From Sphingopyxis panaciterrulae (lineage in GTDB: Bacteria > Pseudomonadota > Alphaproteobacteria > Sphingomonadales > Sphingomonadaceae), in NCBI RefSeq assembly GCF_014199295.1, contig NZ_JACIJH010000002.1:453001-517000 (forward strand): DNA of 64,000 bases. The letters are read 5' to 3'. How positions within the stretch are numbered: position 1 is the stretch's first letter; every line of letters begins with the position of its first letter. The translations under genes and the position numbers were made by a program. The notes beneath the pieces were generated by a model. That model saw only the letters and a list, made by a program, of their open reading frames with translations. It searched no databases and had not been told where the DNA came from. Of this stretch, positions 44,811 to 53,214 are shown piece after piece.

Positions 44811-44943
44811 ACATCATGAAGGGCCGAAACGGGTCCGGCACCAGGTAGGAGCGGGCGCTTAGCAAAGCGCACCCGGCGATGCAAGCGAGCTTCGCCGCAT
44901 TCGATGACGTAATTCGACCTCGGCGGGTTCGCATATCGTCCCT

Positions 44944-45018
44944 GTCACCCCGGACTTGATCCGGGGCCCCGCTCGGCGACGCCCGAAAGCGGGGATCCCG
45001 GATCAAGGCCGGGGTGAC
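44944..45018. repeat. REP-like palindromic element
   Basis: Long imperfect inverted repeat. GTCACCCCGG and TGATCCGGGGCCCCGCT on the left mirror AGCGGGGATCCCGGATCA and CCGGGGTGAC on the right, around a short centre (CGGCGACGCCCGAA). This is a common intergenic element type in sphingomonads. The rest of the 44811-45148 gap shows no gene. Confidence 0.75.
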
Positions 45019-45148
45019 GAAGCAGGCAGGATCGCGCGCCGCCTTTCAGACAAGCCGCTTCCTCGCCGCATTTATTTTCCCGCCGCGCGGCGCCGCGCGG
45101 CGCCCGCGCGCGCCATCGTCATCGAAGCGACATGCAGGAGTCTCCGAA

Positions 45149-45177
45149 CTGTCACGGCTCTAGCGTCAGAGCGTCAT
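45149..45177 (+). promoter_or_regulatory. Candidate Pho box upstream of lipoprotein gene
   Basis: Heptamers CTGTCAC, CTAGCGT and GCGTCAT start at 45149, 45160 and 45171, exactly 11 bp apart, as in tandem PhoB sites (consensus CTGTCAT repeats separated by 4 bp). The middle unit is degenerate. It lies about 110 bp before the lipoprotein start. Confidence 0.5.
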
Positions 45178-45288
45178 CGAATCACCCTAGTGGCGGCGTC
45201 ACCGGGGGCGAGGGGCGTTTCCTTTCCCATGATCCGGTCTGTCTTTCATCAGCGGCGCCCGCGGGCGCTCAGCCGAACGGAGATTTTC

Positions 45289-46848
45289 ATGGCGGCTTTC
45301 GCACGCGTTCGTTTGGTCATGCTCAGCGGCGTGGCCTGTTCCATTCTCGCGGCGTGCGGCGCCGACGGCGTCGCATCGCCCGGCGAAGGCGTGATCGTCA
45401 TCCCGGCGCCCACCCCGACCCCGACGCCCACCCCCACGCCGACCCCCACGCCGACGAGCGTCGAGCCCGCCGATTCCTGTCCCTCGATCTCGGGCCCGAA
45501 TCCGTTGACCGATCTCGGCACGATCAGCGGCCCCGAGGGGACGTGGCGGAATTGCGGCTTCCCCGCGCGCTTCACCGCGACCACCGCGATCCCGAAGGTC
45601 GATGGCGTGATCTATTCGCTGCCTGGCCGCGTCGACGTCGGTACCGATCAGGGCGCCGCGAGCACCAACACCGCCGTCACGCTGACCATCGACCCGGGCG
45701 TGATCGTCTTCGGTTCGACCGGCGTCTCCTATCTCGCGGTCAACCGCGGCAACAAGATCGACGCGGTCGGCACGCCGACGCAGCCGATCATCTTCACCGG
45801 CCGCGGCAATGTCGTCGGCTCGGCGACCGACAACACGTCGCAGCTCTGGGGCGGCATCATCCTGCTCGGCCGCGCGCCGGTCACCGATTGCCTCGCGCCC
45901 GGCGCCGCCGAAGGCACGGTGGCGTGCGAGCGCGACACCGAAGGCACGTCGAACGCGCTTTACGGCGGTGCGCAGCCGGCGGACAATTCGGGCCGCCTCT
46001 CCTATGTCCAGATCCGCTATTCGGGCTTCATCCTCAGCGCCGACAAGGAGCTGCAGGGCCTGACCCCGTCGGGCGTCGGTTCGGGCACCCAGATCGACCA
46101 TATCCAGATCCACAACAGCTCGGACGACGGCATGGAGGTCTTCGGCGGCCGTCCGAACTTCAAATATATGATCGTCACCGGCGCCGAGGACGACAGCTTC
46201 GACACCGACGTCGGCTATCAGGGCAATATCCAATATGCGATCGCGGTCCAGCGCGCCGGAGGCGCGGTCGGCGACTCGATGATGGAGATCGACTCGGACG
46301 GCAATGAAGATGCGGTGCCGCGCCAGCGCGTCGCCATCTCCAACTTCACCTTTGTCCATCGTAACGCCGCGGCCGGCAACGGCGCCGCCATCCGCATCCG
46401 CGGCGGCGCGGACTATACGTTCGCCAACGGCCTGATCACCTCGGACATGGCGTGCCTCCGCATCGACAGCGCGACCACGACCCAGACGAGCGGGCCGGAT
46501 GAGCAGGGACCGCCGAAATTCTTCTCGGTCTCGCTGAAGTGCGGCGCATCGGCCTTCCGCGGGTCGAACGGCGTCACCGACGCGGCGGTCCAGGCGATCT
46601 TCGAGGCGGGGACGAACAACAGCGCCGCCTATACGCCCAGCCTGACCGGCACGTTCATCAACGGTGCGACCGAGACCGGTCTTGAGCCGTTCGATGCGAA
46701 GACGCTGTCGAGCTTCTTCGACACGACCGCCTATGTCGGCGCCGTCCGCGACGCCAACGACACATGGTACGCGGACTGGACCTGCAATTCGGCGACCGCC
46801 GAATTCGGCGACGACAGCGGTAGCTGCACGGCGCTGCCGACGGCCTGA
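45289..46848 (+). CDS. Surface or secreted lipoprotein with Pro-Thr linker (ElpS-like candidate type II substrate)
   Basis: Lipoprotein of 519 residues. The signal ends in lipobox LAAC (Cys23), followed by an eightfold Pro-Thr repeat linker encoded at 45409-45456. The rest is a beta-rich body (VTLTIDPGVIVFGSTGVSYLAV, LWGGIILLGRAPV, DHIQIHNSSDDGMEVFGG, KYMIVTGAEDDSFDTDVGYQG) that looks like a parallel beta-helix. No catalytic motif is recognised. From memory, Caulobacter crescentus has a phosphate-starvation-induced extracellular lipoprotein gene (elpS) next to a TonB receptor and its type II secretion genes. The same order and the Pho-box candidate here suggest an equivalent. GGAG lies 7 nt before the ATG. 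Confidence 0.82.
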   Translation: MAAFARVRLVMLSGVACSILAACGADGVASPGEGVIVIPAPTPTPTPTPTPTPTPTSVEPADSCPSISGPNPLTDLGTISGPEGTWRNCGFPARFTATTAIPKVDGVIYSLPGRVDVGTDQGAASTNTAVTLTIDPGVIVFGSTGVSYLAVNRGNKIDAVGTPTQPIIFTGRGNVVGSATDNTSQLWGGIILLGRAPVTDCLAPGAAEGTVACERDTEGTSNALYGGAQPADNSGRLSYVQIRYSGFILSADKELQGLTPSGVGSGTQIDHIQIHNSSDDGMEVFGGRPNFKYMIVTGAEDDSFDTDVGYQGNIQYAIAVQRAGGAVGDSMMEIDSDGNEDAVPRQRVAISNFTFVHRNAAAGNGAAIRIRGGADYTFANGLITSDMACLRIDSATTTQTSGPDEQGPPKFFSVSLKCGASAFRGSNGVTDAAVQAIFEAGTNNSAAYTPSLTGTFINGATETGLEPFDAKTLSSFFDTTAYVGAVRDANDTWYADWTCNSATAEFGDDSGSCTALPTA

Positions 46849-46866
46849 TCGCTCGCGATCCGATCG

Positions 46867-46899
46867 GGGAGCGGGCCGCCGTGGAACGGGCCCGCTCCC
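46867..46899 (+). terminator. Intercistronic hairpin, possible attenuator/terminator
   Basis: The perfect 11-bp stem GGGAGCGGGCC / GGCCCGCTCCC around an 11-nt loop is followed by TCCTTT, a poor U-tract. It lies between the lipoprotein and TonB receptor genes and may reduce or stabilise transcript beyond the lipoprotein. Confidence 0.5.
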
Positions 46900-46928
46900 T
46901 CCTTTACCTGTTTCGGGAAAATTCGACC

Positions 46929-49610
46929 ATGACCCAGCGGCCGCTCTTCGCCAGCCTGCTCCTTCTCAGCACCGCCCTCGTCGCGCCCGCCGCGCTCGCC
47001 CAGGATGCCGATGCGCCTGCCGCCGACGCGTCGGCGGCGCAGCCGGCGCCGCCGGAAGAGGAGCAGGGCGACGTGTCGATCCCCGGCGGCGCCAATGCGG
47101 AAATCGTCGTCACAGGCCGCTTCACCCCCAATGTCGTCCGCGCGACGCCCGAGGTTGTGTCGGTGCTCTCGTCGGCCGACATTGCGCGCACGGGCGAGGG
47201 CGATATCTCGGGCTCGCTCCAGCGCGTGACCGGCCTCAGCGTCGTCGGCGGCGGCTTCGTCTACGTCCGCGGCCTCGGCGACCGTTATTCGCTCGCGCTG
47301 CTCAACGGCTCGCCGCTGCCCAGCCCCGAACCGCTGAAGCGCGTCGTCCCGCTCGACATCTTCCCCTCGAACGTCATCGATTCGACGCTCGTCCAGAAAA
47401 GCTATTCGGCGAATTTCCCCGGCGAATTCGGCGGCGGCGTCATCAATCTGACGACCAAGGCAAGCCCGCGCGAGACCTTCCTGACCCTCTCGGGCGGCAT
47501 CGGCTGGGACAGCGAGACGACGAACGAGCTCGGCTATACCTATTATGGCAGCGATACCGACTGGACCGGCTTCGATGACGGCACCCGCGATATTCCGAAA
47601 TCGCTCGCCGCGGCGCTCGCCAGCGGCAGACCGATCCTCGAGGGCGCGGATTTCAGCGCCGGCGACCTCGAAGCGATCGCGATGGACCTCGTCAATGCGC
47701 CAACGACGCTGCTTCAGCAGAACAACCATATTCCGGTCAACTGGTCGGCGGGGCTGACCGGCGGCACCACCATCGCGGTCGGCGACGGAGAGCTGGGCAT
47801 CATCGCGACTGCCGGGATCAGCAACAAGTGGCGCACCCGCGACACGCTTCAGCAGACGTCGGTGAACCAGGATCTCTCGGGCGATCCGCAGACAAGCTAC
47901 AACCGCGTCGTCACCGACAATCGCATCGTCGTGAACGGCCTGCTCGGCCTCGGGCTCGAAATCGGCGATCACAAGCTGCGCTGGACCAACCTCTACATCC
48001 GCGACACGCTCAAGCAGGCGCGGCTCGCGCTCGGCACCGACCGCAATCAGTCCGATCGCGACATCATGAAACAGGACACGGCCTGGTACGAACGCCAGTT
48101 GATCGACACCCAGTTCGTCGGCGAATTCCAGTTCGACCGGCTCAGCCTCGATCTGCGCGGCAGCTATGCCAACTCGCAGCGCGAGGCGCCCTATGAGCGC
48201 AGCTTCACCTATGTCCGTACCAACCTGCCGACCAGCCAGGACCCGGTCGGCGACAAGTTCGTCAACGACCTCGGCGGCAATCGCGGCGATGCGACGATCG
48301 CCTTCTCCGACCTGAGCGAGGATCTATGGTCGGGCGGCGTGGACCTGTCCTACGAGCTGGCGCCCAGGATTACCGCGACGGTCGGCTATGCCTATAGCGA
48401 CACGCACCGCGTCTCTTCGCGCCGTTCCTTCCAGTATCGCGCTTCGGGGCTGCCGATCTCGGTGCAGCAGCTTCGTCCCGACTATCTGCTCTCCGACGCG
48501 ACGATCCAGCTTTACGACATCACGCTGCTCGAAACCTCGGCGCAGGACGGCACTGCGGCGTTCGACGCAAAGCTGAGGACTCACGCCGGCTATGCGCAGC
48601 TCCAGGCAGAGGTCGTCGCGGGGATCAACGTCAATGCCGGCGTACGCTACGAAACCGCGAAGCAGACGGTCTTCCCGATCGACCTCTTCGATTCGGGCGC
48701 TTCGGCCATCGTCCCGACCGATCTCGACGACGACTATTGGCTCCCCGCACTGACCGTGACATGGGAAATGGCGCCCGACATGCAGCTTCGCCTCAACGGG
48801 TCGAAAACGATTGCGCGGCCGCAGTTCCGCGAACTCGTCGCGCAGGTCTATCAGGACCCCGAATCCAATCGTCTCTTCCGCGGCAACCCGTCGCTGACCG
48901 ACAGCGAATTGTGGAATGCCGAGGCGCGTTACGAATGGTATTTCGATCGCGACCAGCGCTTCACGCTCGCCGCCTTCTATAAGTCGATCGACAATCCGAT
49001 CGAGGCTTATACCTCGATCTCGGACTCCTCGGTCAACACCAGCTACGCCAATGCCCCCAAGGCGACGCTCTATGGCGCCGAGGTCGAGCTTCAGAAATAT
49101 GTGCCGCTGGCCGACATGTCGGATGCGCCTTTCTGGCAGAGCCGCCGCCTCGTGCTGATCGGCAACTATACCTATACGCAGTCGAAGATCGAGGTTGGCC
49201 CCGGCGACACGACCGTCATCAACGGGGTGACGCAGGATGCTGCCAATTATTTCTTCGACGGCGCGCCGCTGACCGGCCAGTCGGACCATCTCGTCAACGT
49301 CCAGATCGGGCTGGAGGATACCGACCGGCTGTCGCAGCAGACGTTGCTCCTCACCTATGCCAGCCCGCGTGTCACCAGCCGCGGCCCGTCGGGCCAGCCG
49401 GACCTCAGGGAAAAGCCCGGTCTCTCGCTCGACTTCGTCGCCCGCCAGGGGCTGATGCTCGCGGGAAAGGAGGTCGAGCTGAAGTTCGAGGCGCGCAACC
49501 TGACCGGCCGCAACTATCAGGAGGTGCAGGAATCGGGCGACAACCGCATCTATTTCAACCGCTACAAGCTCGGCCGCACCTTCTCGCTGAGCGCCTCTGT
49601 GAAATTCTAG
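46929..49610 (+). CDS. TonB-dependent outer-membrane receptor of the type II secretion locus
   Basis: Receptor of 893 residues; the signal peptide ends at ALAQDADAP. An Ala/Pro-rich linker and TonB-box-like EIVVTGRF precede the plug (VVSVLSSADIARTGEGDISGSLQRVTGLSVVGGGFVYVRGLGDRYSLALLNG; KSYSANFPGEFGGGVINLTTKASP). The barrel ends KLGRTFSLSASVKF. Plugs with the GFVYVRGLGDRYS motif occur in large receptors of alpha- and gammaproteobacteria. It is encoded 80 nt after the lipoprotein and before the secretion operon, so the two exported proteins may cooperate, for example by releasing and importing a phosphate-containing ligand. That link is inferred. Confidence 0.92.
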   Translation: MTQRPLFASLLLLSTALVAPAALAQDADAPAADASAAQPAPPEEEQGDVSIPGGANAEIVVTGRFTPNVVRATPEVVSVLSSADIARTGEGDISGSLQRVTGLSVVGGGFVYVRGLGDRYSLALLNGSPLPSPEPLKRVVPLDIFPSNVIDSTLVQKSYSANFPGEFGGGVINLTTKASPRETFLTLSGGIGWDSETTNELGYTYYGSDTDWTGFDDGTRDIPKSLAAALASGRPILEGADFSAGDLEAIAMDLVNAPTTLLQQNNHIPVNWSAGLTGGTTIAVGDGELGIIATAGISNKWRTRDTLQQTSVNQDLSGDPQTSYNRVVTDNRIVVNGLLGLGLEIGDHKLRWTNLYIRDTLKQARLALGTDRNQSDRDIMKQDTAWYERQLIDTQFVGEFQFDRLSLDLRGSYANSQREAPYERSFTYVRTNLPTSQDPVGDKFVNDLGGNRGDATIAFSDLSEDLWSGGVDLSYELAPRITATVGYAYSDTHRVSSRRSFQYRASGLPISVQQLRPDYLLSDATIQLYDITLLETSAQDGTAAFDAKLRTHAGYAQLQAEVVAGINVNAGVRYETAKQTVFPIDLFDSGASAIVPTDLDDDYWLPALTVTWEMAPDMQLRLNGSKTIARPQFRELVAQVYQDPESNRLFRGNPSLTDSELWNAEARYEWYFDRDQRFTLAAFYKSIDNPIEAYTSISDSSVNTSYANAPKATLYGAEVELQKYVPLADMSDAPFWQSRRLVLIGNYTYTQSKIEVGPGDTTVINGVTQDAANYFFDGAPLTGQSDHLVNVQIGLEDTDRLSQQTLLLTYASPRVTSRGPSGQPDLREKPGLSLDFVARQGLMLAGKEVELKFEARNLTGRNYQEVQESGDNRIYFNRYKLGRTFSLSASVKF

Positions 49611-49643
49611 TATAGGGGAAACGAAGTTCGCGGCATTGGCAAT

Positions 49644-49746
49644 CGTCACCCTGAACGTGTTTCAGGGTTCATGGCCTGCCTTCGAATGAAGCGCTGCGCT
49701 GGCCGAGAGAACCGGCCATGGATGCTGAAACAAGTTCAGCATGACG
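49644..49746. repeat. REP-like composite inverted repeat
   Basis: The left arm CGTCACCCTGAACGTGTTTC and the right arm GATGCTGAAACAAGTTCAGC are mirror images over about 25 bp. Inner arms GGTTCATGGCC/GGCCATGGAT extend the stem. It fits the sphingomonad intergenic repeat type. Confidence 0.7.
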
Positions 49747-49811
49747 ATCTTTATGGGATAAGCTTCAGGTTTGGGTGACCAGGGTCTGATCGGTTTCGAC
49801 TGGCCCATTTG

Positions 49812-49837
49812 TGTGACCCCGCCTTCGCGGGGTCACA
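49812..49837. repeat. Short REP-like hairpin
   Basis: TGTGACCCCGC, tetraloop CTTC, GCGGGGTCACA: an 11-bp perfect stem without a U-tract on either side. The gap 49838-50104 is otherwise empty apart from an AT-rich stretch (about 49935-49998) containing TTGACATTAAATCAAG and TTGACTAAAAGTCAAG dyads. Confidence 0.6.
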
Positions 49838-50104
49838 GGGACAGGCATAGGGCTTCGGGCGGCGATCAGCCTTTCGCGGGCCGGCCGGGCACCAGTTTCG
49901 CATCGCACGCGACCACTTCGGCTTGCGCCAGAATCGCGAATTTATCATTTACCCTTGACATTAAATCAAGTTTCATTGACTAAAAGTCAAGAAAACATGA
50001 CGATACCGCTCGATGCCCATGTCGCGATGCGCGGCACTTTCGGCAACTTCCGCGCATCCCCTCCCTCTGACCGCCGCCGCCGGACTCGCCCCTCTGCCAA
50101 AAAA

Positions 50105-50133
50105 CTGTAATCTTCCTGTCAACTGATTGTCAC
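50105..50133 (+). promoter_or_regulatory. Candidate Pho box upstream of gspC
   Basis: Three heptamers, CTGTAAT, CTGTCAA and TTGTCAC, start at 50105, 50116 and 50127, exactly 11 bp apart. This is a strong match to tandem PhoB half-sites. It lies about 60 bp before the first gsp gene. Confidence 0.65.
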
Positions 50134-50193
50134 CGATCGCTTCTAGGCGATTCGCGAGACCCGTATTTTCAGTTTGGGGGAAATGGACAGCCT

Positions 50194-51048
50194 ATGGCGA
50201 CGCTGATGCCCGGATCGGCCATTCGGCTGCCGCGTGCGCTTCCCGCCTGGTTGCGGGTGCGGCCGCGAAGCGCCCGCGACCTGGGACCGCGGCTCGCCCT
50301 CGGCCTGATCGGGGGGCTGCTTGTCATCCAGGCGGTGCGGTTGCTCTGGGCGCTGACCGTCCCGTTGTCGCCGCTCGGCGCGTGGCAGCCGCCCACCGCC
50401 GCCATCGCCTCGCCGGCGGAGCGCCGCGCGCTGTTCGCCGGCTTCGATCCCTTCTTCCGCACCGGCGGGCAGAGCCCCGCGGCCGCCACCGTCACCGCGC
50501 TCGGCCTCACCCTCTACGGCGTGAACATCAACGAGGCGACGGGCGGCGGTTCGGCGATCATCGCGGCCGAGGACGGGGAGCAGGCGAGCTACGCCGTCGG
50601 GGACGAGGTCGCGCCGGGCGTCCGGCTCGCCGGCGTCGCCTTCGACCATGTCACCCTCGACCGCGGCGGCGCGCAGGAAAGCCTGTTCCTCGACCAGAGC
50701 GGCGAGGCGCCGGTCGCCAGTCCCGCGCTGCCCGCCCCGACGCCGGAGGTCGGATCGGGCGGCGAACTGTCGCCCGCCGCGCTCAAGGCCGGCATCGGCT
50801 TCGCTCCCCGCACCGAGGACGGCCGCGTCACCGGCCTGCTCGTCCAGCCGCAGGGCGATGGCTCGGTCTTCCGCGCCGCGGGCCTGCGCCCGGGCGATGT
50901 CGTCCGTTCGGTCAATGGCCGCCCGATCGGCTCGGCCGGCGATGCCGCCGCGCTCGCGGGCCAGCTCGCTCCCGGCGCGCGCCTCTCGCTCGAGGTCGAG
51001 CGCGGCGCGAGCGTCGTTCCGGTCGCCATCTTCCTCTCCAAACAATAG
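50194..51048 (+). CDS. gspC: Type II secretion inner-membrane component GspC
   Basis: Bitopic inner-membrane protein of 284 residues linking the inner-membrane platform to the secretin. There is one helix at about 33-53 (ALGLIGGLLVIQAVRLLWAL). The HR domain is at about 95-150 (VTALGLTLYGVNINEATGGGSAIIAAEDGEQASYAVGDEVAPGVRLAGVAFDHVTLDRGG). A C-terminal PDZ domain is at about 205-280 (VTGLLVQPQGDGSVFRAAGLRPGDVVRSVNGRPI). It is the first gene of the operon, 61 bp after the Pho-box candidate; GGGGGAAA is rather far (12 nt) from the ATG. Confidence 0.93.
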   Translation: MATLMPGSAIRLPRALPAWLRVRPRSARDLGPRLALGLIGGLLVIQAVRLLWALTVPLSPLGAWQPPTAAIASPAERRALFAGFDPFFRTGGQSPAAATVTALGLTLYGVNINEATGGGSAIIAAEDGEQASYAVGDEVAPGVRLAGVAFDHVTLDRGGAQESLFLDQSGEAPVASPALPAPTPEVGSGGELSPAALKAGIGFAPRTEDGRVTGLLVQPQGDGSVFRAAGLRPGDVVRSVNGRPIGSAGDAAALAGQLAPGARLSLEVERGASVVPVAIFLSKQ

Positions 51049-51054
51049 GTCAGC

Positions 51055-53214
51055 ATGCGTTTCAAACTGTCCCTGATGCTCGCCGCCGCGCTGGTCTCCG
51101 CCACGCCCGGTCCAGTGCTGGCCCAATATACGCTCAACGTCCGCGATGCCGACATCCGCGCCTTCATTCAGGATGCGGCGCGCATCACCGGGCGCACCTT
51201 CGTCATCGACGGGCGCGTCAACGGCAAGGTATCGGTCGTCACCGACCGCCCGCTGTCGCGCAGCGAATATTTCGAGATATTCCTCGCGACGCTGCGCGCC
51301 AACGGACTCGTCGCGGTGCCGGCGCCGAACGGCAGCTATCGCATTCAGCCGATCGACGGCGCCGCCGCGCAGCCCGGCCGCATCGGCAGCGCCCGCGCGG
51401 CGCAGAACCAGTTCGTGACCGAGATCATCCGCCTTCGGCATATCGACGCGGTGGCGGCGGTCGAAACGCTGCGCCCGCTGGTCAGCCCGCAGGGATCGCT
51501 CACCGCCAACCGCAACGCCAACAGCCTGGTCGTTGCCGACTTCGCCGACAATATACAGCGCATCCGCGCGCTCGCGGCCAGCATCGACCGCGACACCTCG
51601 ACCAGCCGCATCGTGACACTCCAGAACGCCGGCGCGCGCGAGATCGCGCAGGCGCTGCAGGCGCTCGTCCCCGCGGCCGGGGAGGGCGCGCAGGCGCCGG
51701 TCGCGATCGTGCCGATCGACAGCAGCAATGCGATCGCCCTGCGCGGCGACCAGGCGCTCGTCGCACGCTTCGTGGCGATGGCGACCGACCTCGACCAGCG
51801 CGCCGCCGGCGGCGCCGAACTGCGCGTTTACTGGCTCGAACATGCCAATGCCGAAACGCTTCTCCCGACGCTGCAACAGCTCGTCGGTGGCGGCAGCGAC
51901 CCGGCGCAGAAGGCGGGCTTGCCCCCGGCCACCTCTTCCTCAGCGGATGGACAGGCCGCGCCTGCCCCGATGCCGGCCCCAGCGGCGACGCCCGTTTCGA
52001 CCAGCGGCAGCGGTGGCAGCATCGCGACGCGCGGCCCGGCGATCGTCACTCGCTACGAAGGTGCCAATGCGATCATCGTCGCCGCCAACGCCGACGTGCA
52101 GCGCAAGCTCGGCGAACTGATCCGCCAGCTCGACACCCGCCGCCCGCAGGTGCTGGTCGAGGCGATCGTGGTCGAGATCGGCGACGATGCCGCGAAGAAG
52201 CTGGGCGTCCAGTTCCTGCTCGGCGGCAAGAATATCCCCTTCGCCGCGACGAGCTATGGCAACGCCTCGCCCAATATCCTGACGCTGGGCGGTGCCTATG
52301 CCGCGCACGAACTGTCGCAGGAAACGACGACCGTCAACGGCGACACCGTCGTGACGCAGCAGAACAGCTCGCTCGGTAACAGCCTGCAGGAAGCGGCGGC
52401 GGCGTCGCTGCTCTCGGCGACTGGCGGCTTCGCGGGCTTCGCGGGCGACATCGGCAAGAATACGGTGTTCGGGGCGATCATCAATGCGGTGAAGTCCGAC
52501 ACGACATCGAACCTGCTCGCGACCCCGCATATCGTGACGCTCGACAATCAGGCGGCGAAATTCCTCGTCGGGCAGGAAGTGCCGATCACCACCGGCGAGG
52601 CATTGAGCGACAATTTCGACAATGCCTTCCGCACCGTCCAGCGCGAGGAGGTCGGCATCAAGCTGGAGGTCACGCCGCAGGTCAACGCCGCGGGCGAGGT
52701 CAAGATGTTTATCCGGCAGGAGGTGTCGAGCGTCGCCGGACCCGTCTCGTCGCGCAACAGCGACCTGATCCTCAACAAGCGCTCGTTCGAGACGGTGCTG
52801 ACCGTCGATGACGGCGAGATGTTCGCGATCGGCGGGCTGCTCAACGACGACGAGCGCCGGACGATCGAACGCATCCCGCTCTTGAGCGACATTCCGCTGA
52901 TCGGCGAGCTGTTCAAGTCGCGCAGCCGCAGCCGCGCCAAGACCAATCTGATGGTCTTCATCCGCCCGACCATCCTGCGCAACCGTGCCGACAACACCGC
53001 GCTCACCGCGCGCCGCTACGGCTATATCCGCAATTTCCAGCTCCAGCGGAATCCCGATCAGGAGCCCGCGATCGACGCGCTGGTGCGCGACTATCTGGGC
53101 ACCGTGCCGCCCGCTCTGACCGCGCCGACGCCTGCCGACGTCACCGTGGCCCCGGCGCCGCCCGCGCCGGTCGCCATCCCGCCCTCGACCGCCGCCGATG
53201 GAGAGCAGCCGTGA
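51055..53214 (+). CDS. gspD: Type II secretion outer-membrane secretin GspD
   Basis: Secretin of 719 residues forming the outer-membrane channel. Signal peptide 1-24, then the N0 domain (YTLNVRDADIRAFIQDAARITGRTFVID) and repeated N1-N3 domains (ITEIIRLRHIDAVAAVETLRPLV; TSRIVTLQNAGAREIAQAL). A Ser/Pro/Ala-rich loop is at about 283-325 and the secretin core at about 440-640 (TPHIVTLDNQAAKFLVGQEVPI; GIKLEVTPQVNAAGEVKMFIRQEVSSV; VDDGEMFAIGGLLNDDE). The C-terminal tail is Pro/Ala-rich. No pilotin gene was seen. Confidence 0.96.
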   Translation: MRFKLSLMLAAALVSATPGPVLAQYTLNVRDADIRAFIQDAARITGRTFVIDGRVNGKVSVVTDRPLSRSEYFEIFLATLRANGLVAVPAPNGSYRIQPIDGAAAQPGRIGSARAAQNQFVTEIIRLRHIDAVAAVETLRPLVSPQGSLTANRNANSLVVADFADNIQRIRALAASIDRDTSTSRIVTLQNAGAREIAQALQALVPAAGEGAQAPVAIVPIDSSNAIALRGDQALVARFVAMATDLDQRAAGGAELRVYWLEHANAETLLPTLQQLVGGGSDPAQKAGLPPATSSSADGQAAPAPMPAPAATPVSTSGSGGSIATRGPAIVTRYEGANAIIVAANADVQRKLGELIRQLDTRRPQVLVEAIVVEIGDDAAKKLGVQFLLGGKNIPFAATSYGNASPNILTLGGAYAAHELSQETTTVNGDTVVTQQNSSLGNSLQEAAAASLLSATGGFAGFAGDIGKNTVFGAIINAVKSDTTSNLLATPHIVTLDNQAAKFLVGQEVPITTGEALSDNFDNAFRTVQREEVGIKLEVTPQVNAAGEVKMFIRQEVSSVAGPVSSRNSDLILNKRSFETVLTVDDGEMFAIGGLLNDDERRTIERIPLLSDIPLIGELFKSRSRSRAKTNLMVFIRPTILRNRADNTALTARRYGYIRNFQLQRNPDQEPAIDALVRDYLGTVPPALTAPTPADVTVAPAPPAPVAIPPSTAADGEQP

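Noticed and set aside
49812..49837. Hairpin TGTGACCCCGC/GCGGGGTCACA as a terminator
   Set aside because: No U-tract follows on either strand and it lies 200 bp from the nearest gene end; it fits a REP-like repeat.
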